Counted from the first letter of the stretch, positions 46,713 to 55,872 are shown. The stretch: DNA of 64,000 bases from Sphingobacteriaceae bacterium GW460-11-11-14-LB5 (GCA_002151545.1 CP021237.1:4774001-4838000), one strand, 5' to 3'. A program made the numbers and translations. Notes: generated from the letters alone by a model not told the origin.

Positions 46713-46767
46713 TGATTTTTAGATAACTTATTGAATTGCAATTCTAAGTCAAATTATCTAAAAATCA
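46713..46767. promoter_or_regulatory. Nested inverted repeat upstream of the DUF3472 gene
   Basis: Perfect 14-bp arms TGATTTTTAGATAA (46713-46726) and TTATCTAAAAATCA (46754-46767) enclose a 27-nt loop. The loop holds a perfect 12-bp palindrome GAATTGCAATTC (46733-46744). It ends 4 bp from the start codon of the DUF3472 gene and follows uvrB. It could be an operator or a leader hairpin. Confidence 0.6.
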
Positions 46768-46785
46768 ATCTTTAAAACCAAATCG

Positions 46786-48828
46786 TTACTTACCGAATTT
46801 TTCGTTGAACATTTTCTCCAGGGCAAACATTTCATCACGCAATTTTGCGGCCTGCAAAAAGTCCATATCTTTTGCTGCTTTCTGCATGTCCTTACGGGTA
46901 GTATCAATTGCCCTTTGCAGTTCCGCTTTACCCATATATTGAACAATCGGATCTGCAGCAATACTGATTTCTGCATTTTCGACATAGGCCCTTGCTTTAT
47001 TATCACTTGCCTTTTGCGAGAAATCGAGCACCGAGGTTTGCTCTAAAATGGCTTCTCTTGATTTTCCAACTGTTTTTGGGGTAATACCATTTTCGAGATT
47101 GTAGGCAATCTGTATATCTCTACGCCTGTTCGTTTCTGATATTGTTTTCTCCATACTATCTGTAATGCCATCAGCATACATAATTACACGGCCTTTATCG
47201 TTCCGGGCCGCACGGCCAATGGTTTGGATGAGCGATTTCTCCGAACGCAAGAAACCTTCCTTATCGGCATCTAAAATAGCCACTAAGGTAACTTCGGGTA
47301 AATCTAATCCTTCACGCAGTAAGTTAATTCCCACTAAAACATCGAATTCTCCTAAACGTAAACCACGAAGAATTTCTACACGTTCAAGGGTTTTAATTTC
47401 AGAATGGATGTACCTGGTTTTGATATTTAAGCGATCGAGGTATTTTGTCAGTTCTTCAGCCATACGTTTGGTTAATGTGGTAACCAAAATACGTCCGCCA
47501 TCTTTTATGGTAATGTCTATTTCATCTAAAAGATCGTCAACCTGATTAATAGCAGGTCTGATCTCAATAACAGGATCTAACAAACCTGTGGGTCTGATTA
47601 CCTGCTCTACTACCACACCTTCTGATTTTTCCAATTCATATTCGGCCGGAGTTGCACTTACATAAATGGTTTGCGGCGCAAGGGCTTCAAACTCGTTAAA
47701 GTTTAAAGGTCTGTTATCAAGTGCCGCCGGCAAACGGAAACCATACTCCACCAAAGATAATTTCCTCGATCTATCTCCACCATACATGGCCCTGATCTGC
47801 GGAACGGTAACGTGACTTTCATCGATCACCATTAAATAATCTTCCGGGAAATAATCCAACAAACAGAAAGGACGCATGCCAGGTTGCCTTCCATCAAAGA
47901 AACGTGAGTAGTTTTCAATTCCAGAACAATAACCCAATTCCTTCATCATTTCGATATCGAAGTTGGTACGTTCTTCCAAACGTTTTGCTTCCAGCAAATG
48001 TCGGTCTGCAATTAACTGGTTTTTGCGGATTTCCAGCTCTTCCTGTATTCCCCAGATCGAAGAATTGAACCTATCTTTCGGTGTAACGAAAAGATTGGCA
48101 GGATAAATAGCCATATCTTCTAATTTCTCGATAGTTTTTCCGGAAACGGGATCAATTGAAGACAGTTCTTCAATGTCATCACCGAAAAAAGAAATGCGGT
48201 AAGCATGGTCAAGATAGGCTGGAAAAATATCAACGGTATCGCCTTTAACCCTAAAGGTTCCGCGTTTAAAGTCTGTTGTGGTTCTGGAATATAAAATCTC
48301 CACCAAGCTATGCAAAAATGCATTCCTCGAAATCCGTAAACCCACGCCAAAACGGAAAACCATGCGCGAAAAATCTTCGGGATTACCCATACCATAAATG
48401 CAGGAGATAGAGGATACCACGATGATATCCCGTCTGCCACTCATTAATGACGATGTAGTACGTAAACGGAGTTTTTCAATCTCCTCGTTTATGCTCAGGT
48501 CTTTCTCGATATAAGTATTGCTCGATGCAATAAAAGCTTCAGGCTGATAATAATCGTAATATGAAACAAAATAATTAACCGAGTTTTCAGGGAAGAAATT
48601 TTTGAACTCACCATAAAGCTGGGCCGCCAAAGTTTTATTATGACTCAAAATCAGGGTAGGTTTTTGCGTCTGCTCAATTACATTGGCTACCGTAAATGTT
48701 TTTCCCGATCCGGTAACCCCTAATAAAGTTTGATAATGTTCGTTGGCATTTACGCCATCTACCAATTGTTTTATAGCGTTGGGCTGATCTCCGGTAGGTT
48801 GATATTCTGAGGTGATTTTAAATTTCAT
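46786..48828 (-). CDS. uvrB: UvrABC excinuclease subunit B
   Basis: DNA damage-recognition helicase of nucleotide excision repair, 680 residues. Walker A GVTGSGKT is at 37-44. The beta-hairpin region YYDYYQPEAFIAS lies near 92, helicase motifs continue with DESHVTVPQ and QTIGRAARN, and the C-terminal UVR domain pairs with UvrC. Normal length, all motifs intact. The gene has its own promoter with an inverted repeat (48845-48872). Confidence 0.97.
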   Translation of the reverse strand: MKFKITSEYQPTGDQPNAIKQLVDGVNANEHYQTLLGVTGSGKTFTVANVIEQTQKPTLILSHNKTLAAQLYGEFKNFFPENSVNYFVSYYDYYQPEAFIASSNTYIEKDLSINEEIEKLRLRTTSSLMSGRRDIIVVSSISCIYGMGNPEDFSRMVFRFGVGLRISRNAFLHSLVEILYSRTTTDFKRGTFRVKGDTVDIFPAYLDHAYRISFFGDDIEELSSIDPVSGKTIEKLEDMAIYPANLFVTPKDRFNSSIWGIQEELEIRKNQLIADRHLLEAKRLEERTNFDIEMMKELGYCSGIENYSRFFDGRQPGMRPFCLLDYFPEDYLMVIDESHVTVPQIRAMYGGDRSRKLSLVEYGFRLPAALDNRPLNFNEFEALAPQTIYVSATPAEYELEKSEGVVVEQVIRPTGLLDPVIEIRPAINQVDDLLDEIDITIKDGGRILVTTLTKRMAEELTKYLDRLNIKTRYIHSEIKTLERVEILRGLRLGEFDVLVGINLLREGLDLPEVTLVAILDADKEGFLRSEKSLIQTIGRAARNDKGRVIMYADGITDSMEKTISETNRRRDIQIAYNLENGITPKTVGKSREAILEQTSVLDFSQKASDNKARAYVENAEISIAADPIVQYMGKAELQRAIDTTRKDMQKAAKDMDFLQAAKLRDEMFALEKMFNEKFGK

Positions 48829-48835
48829 GGGTAAT

Positions 48836-48866
48836 CAAACTTAGTTAAAATTGATCTTTAAATCAA
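48836..48866 (-). promoter_or_regulatory. uvrB promoter, nearly leaderless
   Basis: TTG (48864-48866), 20 nt, and TAAGTTTG (48836-48843) on the minus strand. The -7 box ends 7 nt before the ATG at 48828, so the mRNA leader should be only a few nucleotides. Confidence 0.6.
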
Positions 48867-48872
48867 TTTTAA
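48845..48872. promoter_or_regulatory. Inverted repeat over the uvrB -33 box
   Basis: Perfect 11-bp arms TTAAAATTGAT and ATCAATTTTAA with a 6-nt loop. One arm covers the -33 element and the other ends just upstream of the -7 box, as expected of a repressor operator. Confidence 0.6.
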
Positions 48873-49044
48873 TGTTCTCTCCTCCGCTTATAAAACATAA
48901 ACGGTTGGCAGGAAATATACGGTTTAGGCTGCAAAGTCTAAAACAGGAGAAAGTCAGAAAAGTTGGCGTAATAAGAAATTTATTCCCATCAGAATTTTAT
49001 AACCTTCAATACCCAGATAGCCTTTCAGATAGATTAAAGACATA

Positions 49045-49089
49045 TCAACCTAGTAAATCGAAAGTTTAACTTCTGATTTACTAGGTTGA
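49045..49089. repeat. Inverted repeat, perfect 15-bp arms
   Basis: TCAACCTAGTAAATC (49045-49059) and GATTTACTAGGTTGA (49075-49089) enclose 15 nt. It lies in the gene-free stretch 48829-49279 between the divergent uvrB promoter and the peptidase terminator; no T-run follows on the plus strand. Confidence 0.65.
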
Positions 49090-49109
49090 TTCTTAGTATT
49101 ACACCTCAA

Positions 49110-49143
49110 TAAAAATCCCCATTGAAAAAATTCAACGGGGATT
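49110..49143 (-). terminator. Terminator downstream of the M1 peptidase gene
   Basis: A 13-bp stem with one mismatch (AATCCCC-type arms, 49114-49126 with 49131-49143) is followed on the minus strand by a T-run. It lies about 140 bp after the peptidase stop, past a repeat. Confidence 0.7.
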
Positions 49144-49210
49144 TCTCAATCCTTTCGACAAGCTACGATTGACAGATTCTAAAATCGGCGTCATCTCGAC
49201 CGGAGCAAAG

Positions 49211-49257
49211 CGCAGTGGAGAGATCTTTGAGCTATATTAAAAGATCTCTCCACTGCG
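49211..49257. repeat. Inverted repeat, perfect 18-bp arms
   Basis: CGCAGTGGAGAGATCTTT (49211-49228) and its exact complement (49240-49257) with an 11-nt loop. It belongs to the dispersed GAGATCTCTCCACTGCGG-type repeats of Bacteroidota. Its position is just inside the 3' end of the peptidase operon, where it would form a strong hairpin in the mRNA. Confidence 0.75.
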
Positions 49258-49279
49258 GTCGCTTAGGATGGCGACATGA

Positions 49280-51652
49280 TTATTTACCCGCAGCAGCTTG
49301 CATTGGGTTTTTACCAACCGATTGGCCTCTTACTGCTCCGCCAGCTTTGGTTTTATATACTTTAAACTTGCTTTCTTTTGCCTTGCCACCCCAGCTGTTA
49401 TTTGAGGTATCGATATCTGCAGTTTCGCGCAGTGGATCGATTAAAATAGAGGCTACTTCTTTATTTTTAACATAAAACTTAGCTGTTTTCAATTCATTAT
49501 GTCTCCAAATCTGCGCCGGAATACGGTCTATTTCTTTTGTTCCGTCTTTATAGGTAAACTCAACAATTACAGGCATTACTAAACCTCCTTTATTGCTAAA
49601 ACTCAGTTCGTAAAGAAATTTATCTCCATATTTGTCCTGCTCCGCTGAAGGAACAGCTTCCTGTGTTGCAGCGGTTTCCGTTTTAACAGCTACAGTGGTA
49701 TCAACAGCAACCATTCCCCTATCATATTTATAGTAGAAATCTTGAGCTGCAGGCGTTTTATCTACATAAAAATTAATTTTCTTATCCTCACGGTTCCTGA
49801 TTTTCGAAATATCCTCAAAGGCATTAACAGCAGGTTTATCAATTTTAACCATTTTCGATTTGGCTTCCGGTAAATCTTTCGGGAAATCGGCTTTCGCAAA
49901 TTTTACGCTATCTAATGATATGTCGCATGGATCGGTTCCATAAAACCAACCTCTCCAAAACCAGTCTAAATCTTCACCACTGGCATCTTCCATCGTACGG
50001 AAAAGATCAGCAGGTTCAGGGTGTTTAAAGGCCCATCTTCTCGAGTATTCTTTAAATGCATAATCGAAAAGTTCTCTTCCCATGATGGTTTCGCGAAGGA
50101 TATTTAAACCAGTAGCAGGTTTAGAATAGGCATTCGGACCGAAACGGGTAATATTTTCAGAGTTGGTCATAATTGGTTCCAGTTCATCCTTTGGCAATTT
50201 CATATAATCAACAATGGTATATGCAGGCCCTTTTTTACTTGGAAATTTGTTATCCCAAAGCTCTTCGGTTAAATACTCCACAAAAGAGTTTAATCCTTCA
50301 TCCATCCAGGTCCACTGGCGCTCATCACTATTGACAATCATAGGGAAGAAGTTATGTCCCACCTCGTGAATAATTACACCTAACATGCCATTTTTAGTGC
50401 TTTCGCTGTATGTTCCGTCAGTATCTGTACGGCCGTAGTTAAAACAGATCATCGGATATTCCATTCCGTTTGCGGCTTCGATACTTTGTGCAACCGGATA
50501 AGGATAAGGGATAGTAAAATCTGAATAGGTTTTAATGGTATGTGCCACCGCGCGGGTAGAAAACTTGCTGTAAAGATTGTATGCTTCTTTTCCATAAAAA
50601 CTCATACACATTACCGTGTTGTTATTGGCCTGAATTTTTTGAGGCATGGCATCCCAGATAAACTTGCGGGAAGATGTCCAGGCAAAATCGCGGACATTAT
50701 TCGCATTAAAAACCCAGGTTTTTTTAGCGGTAGATTTTTTGGTTTCTGCAGCTTTAGCCTCAGCCAAGGTTTGGATTTCTACAGGTGCTGCTGCAGTTTT
50801 GGCCGAATTATACCTGCTTAATTGTGTAGGATTTAAAACAGCGCTATAATTGATACACTCTCCTGTTGATCCCACGAGGTGATCAGCCGGAACTGTCATT
50901 TGAACTTTAAAATCGCCAAAGGTTAAGGCAAACTCGCCTCTACCTGTAAACTGATGGTTCTGCCATCCCTGAAAATCGCTGTATACACATAAGCGTGGGT
51001 ACCACTGCGTCATGGTAAACAGGTAATTTCCGTCTGTTGGAAAAAACTCATAACCTCCACGGCCACCTACACTCATCCGGTCAGAAATTTTATAGTTCCA
51101 ATCGATGTTGAAGATAAATTTTTGACCACTTCTCAGCGCTACAGGTAAATCAACCCTCATCATGGTTTTGTTAACCGTGTATGGTAAGTTTTTACCGGTT
51201 GCATCGGTTAATTTGGTAATATTTATTCCATAACCGTTGTTGCCTGTTGCACTTAACTGATCTAAGTTTTTAGTCGTTCCCGTGGCAGGCATTTTAGTTG
51301 CATCCTGATAATTGGCATTTCTATCTGTGCTATGCTCGTTTTCATCAAGCTGCAACCAGACATAAGTTAAAGGATCGGGAGAATTGTTGGTATAAGTAAT
51401 CGTTTCAGATCCGGTTAACAACAGATTTTTTTCATCCAGCTCACATTTAATGTTGTAATCGGCACGTTGCTGCCAGTATTTAACTCCTGGCGCTCCGCTG
51501 GCGGTACGTTGTTCATTAGGTGTTGGTAAAATGGTGCCTAACTGCTCAAATTTATTCCCATGGTTACTCCCCGGGTTATTCTGGGTATTTTGAGCCATAG
51601 CTACACTAGCAGAAAAGAATAGCAGGCCGGTTAAAGTAAATAGTTTATTCAT
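49280..51652 (-). CDS. M1 family metallopeptidase
   Basis: A secreted zinc aminopeptidase-type protein, 790 residues. The signal peptide is MNKLFTLTGLLFFSASVAMAQ. The zinc site is complete: H429-E430-V-G-H433 and the third ligand E452 18 residues later (WTWMDEGLN). The exopeptidase signature is NGMEYP at about 395-400. It lies 11 bp downstream of the HupE/UreJ gene on the same strand. Likely located in the periplasm; substrate specificity unknown. Confidence 0.9.
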   Translation of the reverse strand: MNKLFTLTGLLFFSASVAMAQNTQNNPGSNHGNKFEQLGTILPTPNEQRTASGAPGVKYWQQRADYNIKCELDEKNLLLTGSETITYTNNSPDPLTYVWLQLDENEHSTDRNANYQDATKMPATGTTKNLDQLSATGNNGYGINITKLTDATGKNLPYTVNKTMMRVDLPVALRSGQKFIFNIDWNYKISDRMSVGGRGGYEFFPTDGNYLFTMTQWYPRLCVYSDFQGWQNHQFTGRGEFALTFGDFKVQMTVPADHLVGSTGECINYSAVLNPTQLSRYNSAKTAAAPVEIQTLAEAKAAETKKSTAKKTWVFNANNVRDFAWTSSRKFIWDAMPQKIQANNNTVMCMSFYGKEAYNLYSKFSTRAVAHTIKTYSDFTIPYPYPVAQSIEAANGMEYPMICFNYGRTDTDGTYSESTKNGMLGVIIHEVGHNFFPMIVNSDERQWTWMDEGLNSFVEYLTEELWDNKFPSKKGPAYTIVDYMKLPKDELEPIMTNSENITRFGPNAYSKPATGLNILRETIMGRELFDYAFKEYSRRWAFKHPEPADLFRTMEDASGEDLDWFWRGWFYGTDPCDISLDSVKFAKADFPKDLPEAKSKMVKIDKPAVNAFEDISKIRNREDKKINFYVDKTPAAQDFYYKYDRGMVAVDTTVAVKTETAATQEAVPSAEQDKYGDKFLYELSFSNKGGLVMPVIVEFTYKDGTKEIDRIPAQIWRHNELKTAKFYVKNKEVASILIDPLRETADIDTSNNSWGGKAKESKFKVYKTKAGGAVRGQSVGKNPMQAAAGK

Positions 51653-51663
51653 TATACGGTTTA

Positions 51664-52248
51664 TTAAAAAGGAATTCGTTCTAAAGCCATTTTTAAAGCC
51701 AGGCTAAATACGGCTGCTGATATAAATAAAACCCAGCTCATACGTTTGATGCGGGTATAGTTAAAAATTAAAAAGGTAATCAGTAAGATGATAATCACCA
51801 TAAAAATCTGTCCGGCCTCTAAACCTACATTAAAACCAAATAGCCCCCAGCCAATGTTCTGATCTTTGGCCAGCATTATCCGGATGGAGTTGGCAAAGCC
51901 CATTCCGTGAATAAGTCCAAAGCCCAGCGCCAGGAAATAATTGATCTTGATTGATTTTAAAGAAAAATTCTTTCTAAACAAATTGCTGATCGCAGTAATG
52001 ACAATGGTACAGGGAATTAAGAATTCTACCCATTTACTATCAAACCTGATGATATCCAGTACACTTAAAAGTAAGGTAAATGAATGGCCAATGGTAAAGG
52101 CTGTAACCAGTATAAGTACTTGTTTTAAATTGACATAACTGTAAATAGCAACCAGGGCTAACACAAACAGCTGATGATCTAAAGCATCGGCACTGATAAT
52201 GTGCGCCCAACCCAATTTAAAATAAAAGATAAAATCCTGTAGCGGCAT
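51664..52248 (-). CDS. HupE/UreJ family membrane protein
   Basis: A 194-residue protein with about six TM helices of the HupE/UreJ group, relatives of which carry nickel or cobalt. Conserved His-containing helices are visible: HIISADALDHQLF, IGHSFTLLLS and GLIHGMGFANS. No urease or hydrogenase genes are nearby, so the metal role is not supported by context. It is co-transcribed with the M1 peptidase. Bacteroidota often pair this family with M1 peptidases. Confidence 0.8.
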   Translation of the reverse strand: MPLQDFIFYFKLGWAHIISADALDHQLFVLALVAIYSYVNLKQVLILVTAFTIGHSFTLLLSVLDIIRFDSKWVEFLIPCTIVITAISNLFRKNFSLKSIKINYFLALGFGLIHGMGFANSIRIMLAKDQNIGWGLFGFNVGLEAGQIFMVIIILLITFLIFNYTRIKRMSWVLFISAAVFSLALKMALERIPF

Positions 52249-52499
52249 GAATAATAAGCTAACTATTGAGAATGAAATAGTTTACAATAGCTAAAATTAT
52301 ATTTTTAATTACAAAAACCCGAAATATCCTTCAAAAAAACCCTAAATACCAAATTTGTTACCAATTTTTAACTCATTTAATGCTTTTTGACGAAGTTTTG
52401 TCGTAAATAACTGGGTTTACAGTTGTAAACAAAATTGTTGTTTAATATACCTGGCCAATGCGGTAACTTGGTAAAACTATTGGTCTTTTATTCAACACT

Positions 52500-53165
52500 A
52501 TGCTTTGGCTTAAATATTATTTACAAAAACCTGAGAAAGGTTTCGATCCGGTTCCAAAAGCTTTTGCAGAAAAATATGCAGCAAATGAATACCAAAAAAT
52601 CGACAGCAAAGTAATTGATGCTATAAAAACCCACCTGGGCGATTTCGAAGACAAAACTTTACTCGATCTTGGTGCCGGTCCGGGACAATACAGTATTGAA
52701 TTTGCCAGGAGGGGAGCAAAAGTGACCTGGCACGACATTAGCCGGAATTATTTAACCATAGCAAAAGCTAAAGCTAAGGAAGAAAATATGGTTATAAATT
52801 TTTCGTTGGGTTATTTAGAGGAAGCCCAGGGCAAGTTCGATATAATCTTTAATCGCATATGTTGGTATTACTGTATCAATGATTACCGCTTTGCAAAATG
52901 CATCTACAATTTAATCAAAAAAAATGGCTACGGTTTTATAGTGGTCAACAATGAGAAATATCACAAAGAAGAACTGGCAAAAGAATCGGGTTTTAGAAAA
53001 TTAGCCATTCAAACGAGTTATTGGCTCAATGAAAATTTTAATATTAAACTTAGCCATGTTCATCCATCCCACAAAAAACTCAGTAAAATATTCGCCAGCT
53101 TAAATTTCAGACACTTACATTTAGAACAATGCGGGCACAACACCTTAATTACATTTAACAAATAG
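52500..53165 (+). CDS. Class I SAM-dependent methyltransferase
   Basis: A 221-residue Rossmann-fold methyltransferase. Motif I LDLGAGPGQYS lies at 56-66, with the acidic residue of motif II at the end of the second strand (VTWHDIS). The substrate is unknown. The gene is transcribed divergently from the HupE operon across a 251-bp gap that contains a perfect hairpin GTTTAC/GTAAAC (52415-52430). Confidence 0.82.
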   Translation: MLWLKYYLQKPEKGFDPVPKAFAEKYAANEYQKIDSKVIDAIKTHLGDFEDKTLLDLGAGPGQYSIEFARRGAKVTWHDISRNYLTIAKAKAKEENMVINFSLGYLEEAQGKFDIIFNRICWYYCINDYRFAKCIYNLIKKNGYGFIVVNNEKYHKEELAKESGFRKLAIQTSYWLNENFNIKLSHVHPSHKKLSKIFASLNFRHLHLEQCGHNTLITFNK

Positions 53166-53185
53166 ATGATTATCTGTTAACTTTG
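53154..53185 (+). promoter_or_regulatory. Promoter of the DUF6702 gene
   Basis: TTTA (53154-53157), 20 nt, and TAACTTTG (53178-53185). A Shine-Dalgarno-like AAGGAA at 53202-53207 lies 10 nt before the ATG at 53218 and supports that start. The -33 box overlaps the end of the methyltransferase gene. Confidence 0.5.
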
Positions 53186-53217
53186 CTGCCTTAACTTTTT
53201 TAAGGAAAGATTTAAAT

Positions 53218-53730
53218 ATGTTAATGCGTAAATTAAAATATAGCCTTTTGCTTTTGTGTGTTGCTTTTTTTGCTGTCGGCGCAGGAATAAAACATCCCTT
53301 GCATGTAAGCACAACTGAAGTAAACTTTAATGCAAAGGATAAAACTTTAGAAGTAAGCTGTAAAATCTTTTCAGACGACTTTGAGGCCATTTTAGCCAAA
53401 TTATATAAACAGAAAACCGATCTGAGCAATCCGAATATGAAAAGCGCGATGGACGAACTGGTAAAAAAATACCTGCTTGCTCATTTACAGCTAAAAGCCA
53501 ATGGTAAAGCTGTTGCCATGAACTACATCGGATTTGAGATCGACCATGAGGCTACTAATATTTATCTTGAAGTGGAGAAAATTTCGTCTATAAAATCGGT
53601 TGAGGTGAGTAATTCTATTTTATACGATATGTTTGACGATCAGATGAGCATTGTACATATTGTAAAAGGCACCATCCGTAAAAGCACCAAAATCCTTTAC
53701 CCTGAAAAAAAGTTCACCGCAAACTTTTAA
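53218..53730 (+). CDS. DUF6702 family exported protein
   Basis: A 170-residue protein with an N-terminal hydrophobic signal (YSLLLLCVAFFAVGAGIKH). The mature part matches DUF6702 (HPLHVSTTEVNFNAKDKTLEVSCKIFSDDFE). In many Bacteroidota this family sits next to an M1 peptidase and a HupE/UreJ protein. Here those genes are 1 kb away on the other strand. It is probably periplasmic; function unknown. Confidence 0.75.
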   Translation: MLMRKLKYSLLLLCVAFFAVGAGIKHPLHVSTTEVNFNAKDKTLEVSCKIFSDDFEAILAKLYKQKTDLSNPNMKSAMDELVKKYLLAHLQLKANGKAVAMNYIGFEIDHEATNIYLEVEKISSIKSVEVSNSILYDMFDDQMSIVHIVKGTIRKSTKILYPEKKFTANF

Positions 53731-53864
53731 TTGTAATTTTTGTATTAGATAACGGTTCAATGTTAAATTACCGTTAATTTTAGAAGCAATATTATTGAAG
53801 TTAATATCTGCTGAGAAATATTTCTTGTAATCTTTTTTTAAATACCGTGTTGTTAAAATAAGTT

Positions 53865-55133
53865 ATGCATCTAATCATCTTCTCCAACATATTAACGCCT
53901 CGGATAAAATATATCTTTAACTTTATTTTTAAAGATATTCTTAAAGCAGAATTAGAATTTACGGGCAATAGCCAATATTTTCTAGAAAGCAACCACGTCA
54001 AAATCAGTTATGGCGAGGAGCCTTTAGGCGAAGAACTTTTCTTTAAAAGCACCGCTTTACTCTTTTCCAACAAATTAGAAGAAATTAAACCCAAAACGAT
54101 CTCTTTTGGCGAGTATCAGGCTCCATTTCCGGTTGCTCAATCGGCCTTACCTTTCGATGTTTTTGCAGCCTCTTTTTTTATATTAAGCCGTTATGAAGAA
54201 TATTTTTATCCCAAAAAAAACGAAGAAGATTTTAAGCCATCAAAAAGCTACCAGCACAAATGGAAGATTTTAGATAAACCGGTTATTGATGAATGGGCAT
54301 TGATCATTAAAAGTCTGATCAAAAAAAAACATCCGCATTTTAAGTTTCATGAAAAGAAATTTCAACACCAACCAACCATACATTTCAATATATTGCCCAA
54401 CTTACCTGAGGGATTATTAAATAGAACCAAATTTATTTTCAGTGCGCTCTTTAAAAAAGAAAACAATTATTTGAGTTCGAAATTTGACAGGCTAACAGGA
54501 ATAGGCATTAACAATGAACAGGTTTTAGCTGAGGTGAGCCAGCTATTTTCTTTAAAAAAGAGTACCCCCCTTTATTTTGTCGATTTCCCTGATGTACCCA
54601 TCAATTACATTAAGATAAATGGTATTTCAAAAACACTTAGCGGCCAATCAGTTGGATTATTAAGACCTTGCGCAAGCGATAAGGAAAAAATGTTCGAGAT
54701 TAAGGAAGGCTTGGTCAAGCTCAAAAAAATTCATCCAAACCCCGTTCCGGTAAGCAGTCAACAACTGGAAGTTTTAAAATTCCCCATCTGTTATTTAAAC
54801 ATTCTCAATTCTGGCATTACTTCCGATTATTCTATGGGCTACAGCAATGTATTGGGCTTTAGGGCCGGCACCTGTACACCATTTAGCTGGTATGATCTTC
54901 AGCTTGAAAAAGTAACGCCTTTAATCGTTAATTCTTATTGCCTCACCGATCATATTCTTCAATTTTTAACACACGAAGCAGCGGTTAAAACAGTGCGCCA
55001 ATATATCGATGCAGTGAAGGTGGTAAACGGTACCTTTTATAGCAGCTGGAACCTAAAAAGCCTGTCGGCAAATGCCAAATACAAAAAATTAAAATCGCTG
55101 TTTGGAGAAATGCTGAATTACGCCGGAAATTGA
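53865..55133 (+). CDS. DUF7033/polysaccharide deacetylase-like protein, catalytic residues lost
   Basis: A 422-residue protein related to Bacteroidota two-domain deacetylases (DUF7033 plus NodB-like domain). The DUF7033 part (ALPFDVFAASFFILSRYEEY) and the landmarks DYSMGYSNVLGFRAGTCTPF (321-340) are well kept. The usual metal/catalytic motifs are not: the DxD position reads TIHFN (171-175), the GLHPS-type motif reads GLLRP (264-268), and the RQH motif reads SSQQ (297-300). It is probably a pseudoenzyme or has another function. The reading frame is open throughout. Confidence 0.78.
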   Translation: MHLIIFSNILTPRIKYIFNFIFKDILKAELEFTGNSQYFLESNHVKISYGEEPLGEELFFKSTALLFSNKLEEIKPKTISFGEYQAPFPVAQSALPFDVFAASFFILSRYEEYFYPKKNEEDFKPSKSYQHKWKILDKPVIDEWALIIKSLIKKKHPHFKFHEKKFQHQPTIHFNILPNLPEGLLNRTKFIFSALFKKENNYLSSKFDRLTGIGINNEQVLAEVSQLFSLKKSTPLYFVDFPDVPINYIKINGISKTLSGQSVGLLRPCASDKEKMFEIKEGLVKLKKIHPNPVPVSSQQLEVLKFPICYLNILNSGITSDYSMGYSNVLGFRAGTCTPFSWYDLQLEKVTPLIVNSYCLTDHILQFLTHEAAVKTVRQYIDAVKVVNGTFYSSWNLKSLSANAKYKKLKSLFGEMLNYAGN

Positions 55134-55222
55134 TTTTAGTTTAAATTATTCGGCTTAAAATGATTAAATTTAGTGATTAAATCTCCCGCTGGGATAAATC
55201 ATTAAGATACCGGAAAACAAAT

Positions 55223-55870
55223 ATGATGATCTTTGATGTAAGCAAGACGAAAACTATCGCCAATACCTTTATTGCCGAACTTCGGGATGAAAACATCCAG
55301 AAAGATTCGATGCGTTTCCGCAAAAACATGGAAAGGCTTGGGGAGTTTTTTGCCTATGAGATCAGTAAATCACTTCAATACACGAGCAAAGAAATTGTAA
55401 CCCCATTAGGTGTATCACCTTGCGAAGTTTTAACTCAGCAGCCTGTTTTGGCTACGATACTCCGGGCAGGCTTACCGCTTCAACAAGGTTTGCTTAACAT
55501 CTTCGACAAAGCCGATTGCTGTTTCATTTCAGCTTATCGCAAAGTAAAAAAGAGTGGTGATTTTGTGATTCAAATGGATTACATTTCTACACCGGATTTG
55601 GAAGGTAAGGTATTAATTATGGCCGACCCAATGTTGGCTACCGGACAAAGTATGGTAATGTGCTGTAAAGAACTGATCAACCGTTATAAAGTTGCAGAAC
55701 TTCATATTGTTGCCGCAATAGCCAGTACAGAAGGTGTTGCCCATGTGCGCGCTAATCTGCCCAAAGCAAAACTTTGGCTTGGTGCCATTGATGAAGAAAT
55801 GACCAGTAAATCTTACATCGTGCCTGGGCTTGGCGATGCTGGTGATCTGGCATACGGAGAGAAAGTTTAA
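55223..55870 (+). CDS. upp: Uracil phosphoribosyltransferase
   Basis: Salvages uracil to UMP with PRPP. The 215 residues show the PRPP-binding motif LIMADPMLATGQSM (131-144) and the C-terminal uracil-binding stretch YIVPGLGDAGDLAYG. The family stretch ATILRAGLPLQQGLL is at 77-91. All active-site parts are intact. It is a single gene with no visible terminator. The annotated start gives MMIFDVSK; the second Met is equally possible. Confidence 0.93.
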   Translation: MMIFDVSKTKTIANTFIAELRDENIQKDSMRFRKNMERLGEFFAYEISKSLQYTSKEIVTPLGVSPCEVLTQQPVLATILRAGLPLQQGLLNIFDKADCCFISAYRKVKKSGDFVIQMDYISTPDLEGKVLIMADPMLATGQSMVMCCKELINRYKVAELHIVAAIASTEGVAHVRANLPKAKLWLGAIDEEMTSKSYIVPGLGDAGDLAYGEKV

Positions 55871-55872
55871 TT

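Noticed and set aside
48851-49069. A 72-codon ORF on the plus strand upstream of uvrB
   Set aside because: It has no recognisable domain, begins inside the uvrB operator and ends inside a perfect inverted repeat. Composition is AT-random; I consider it chance.
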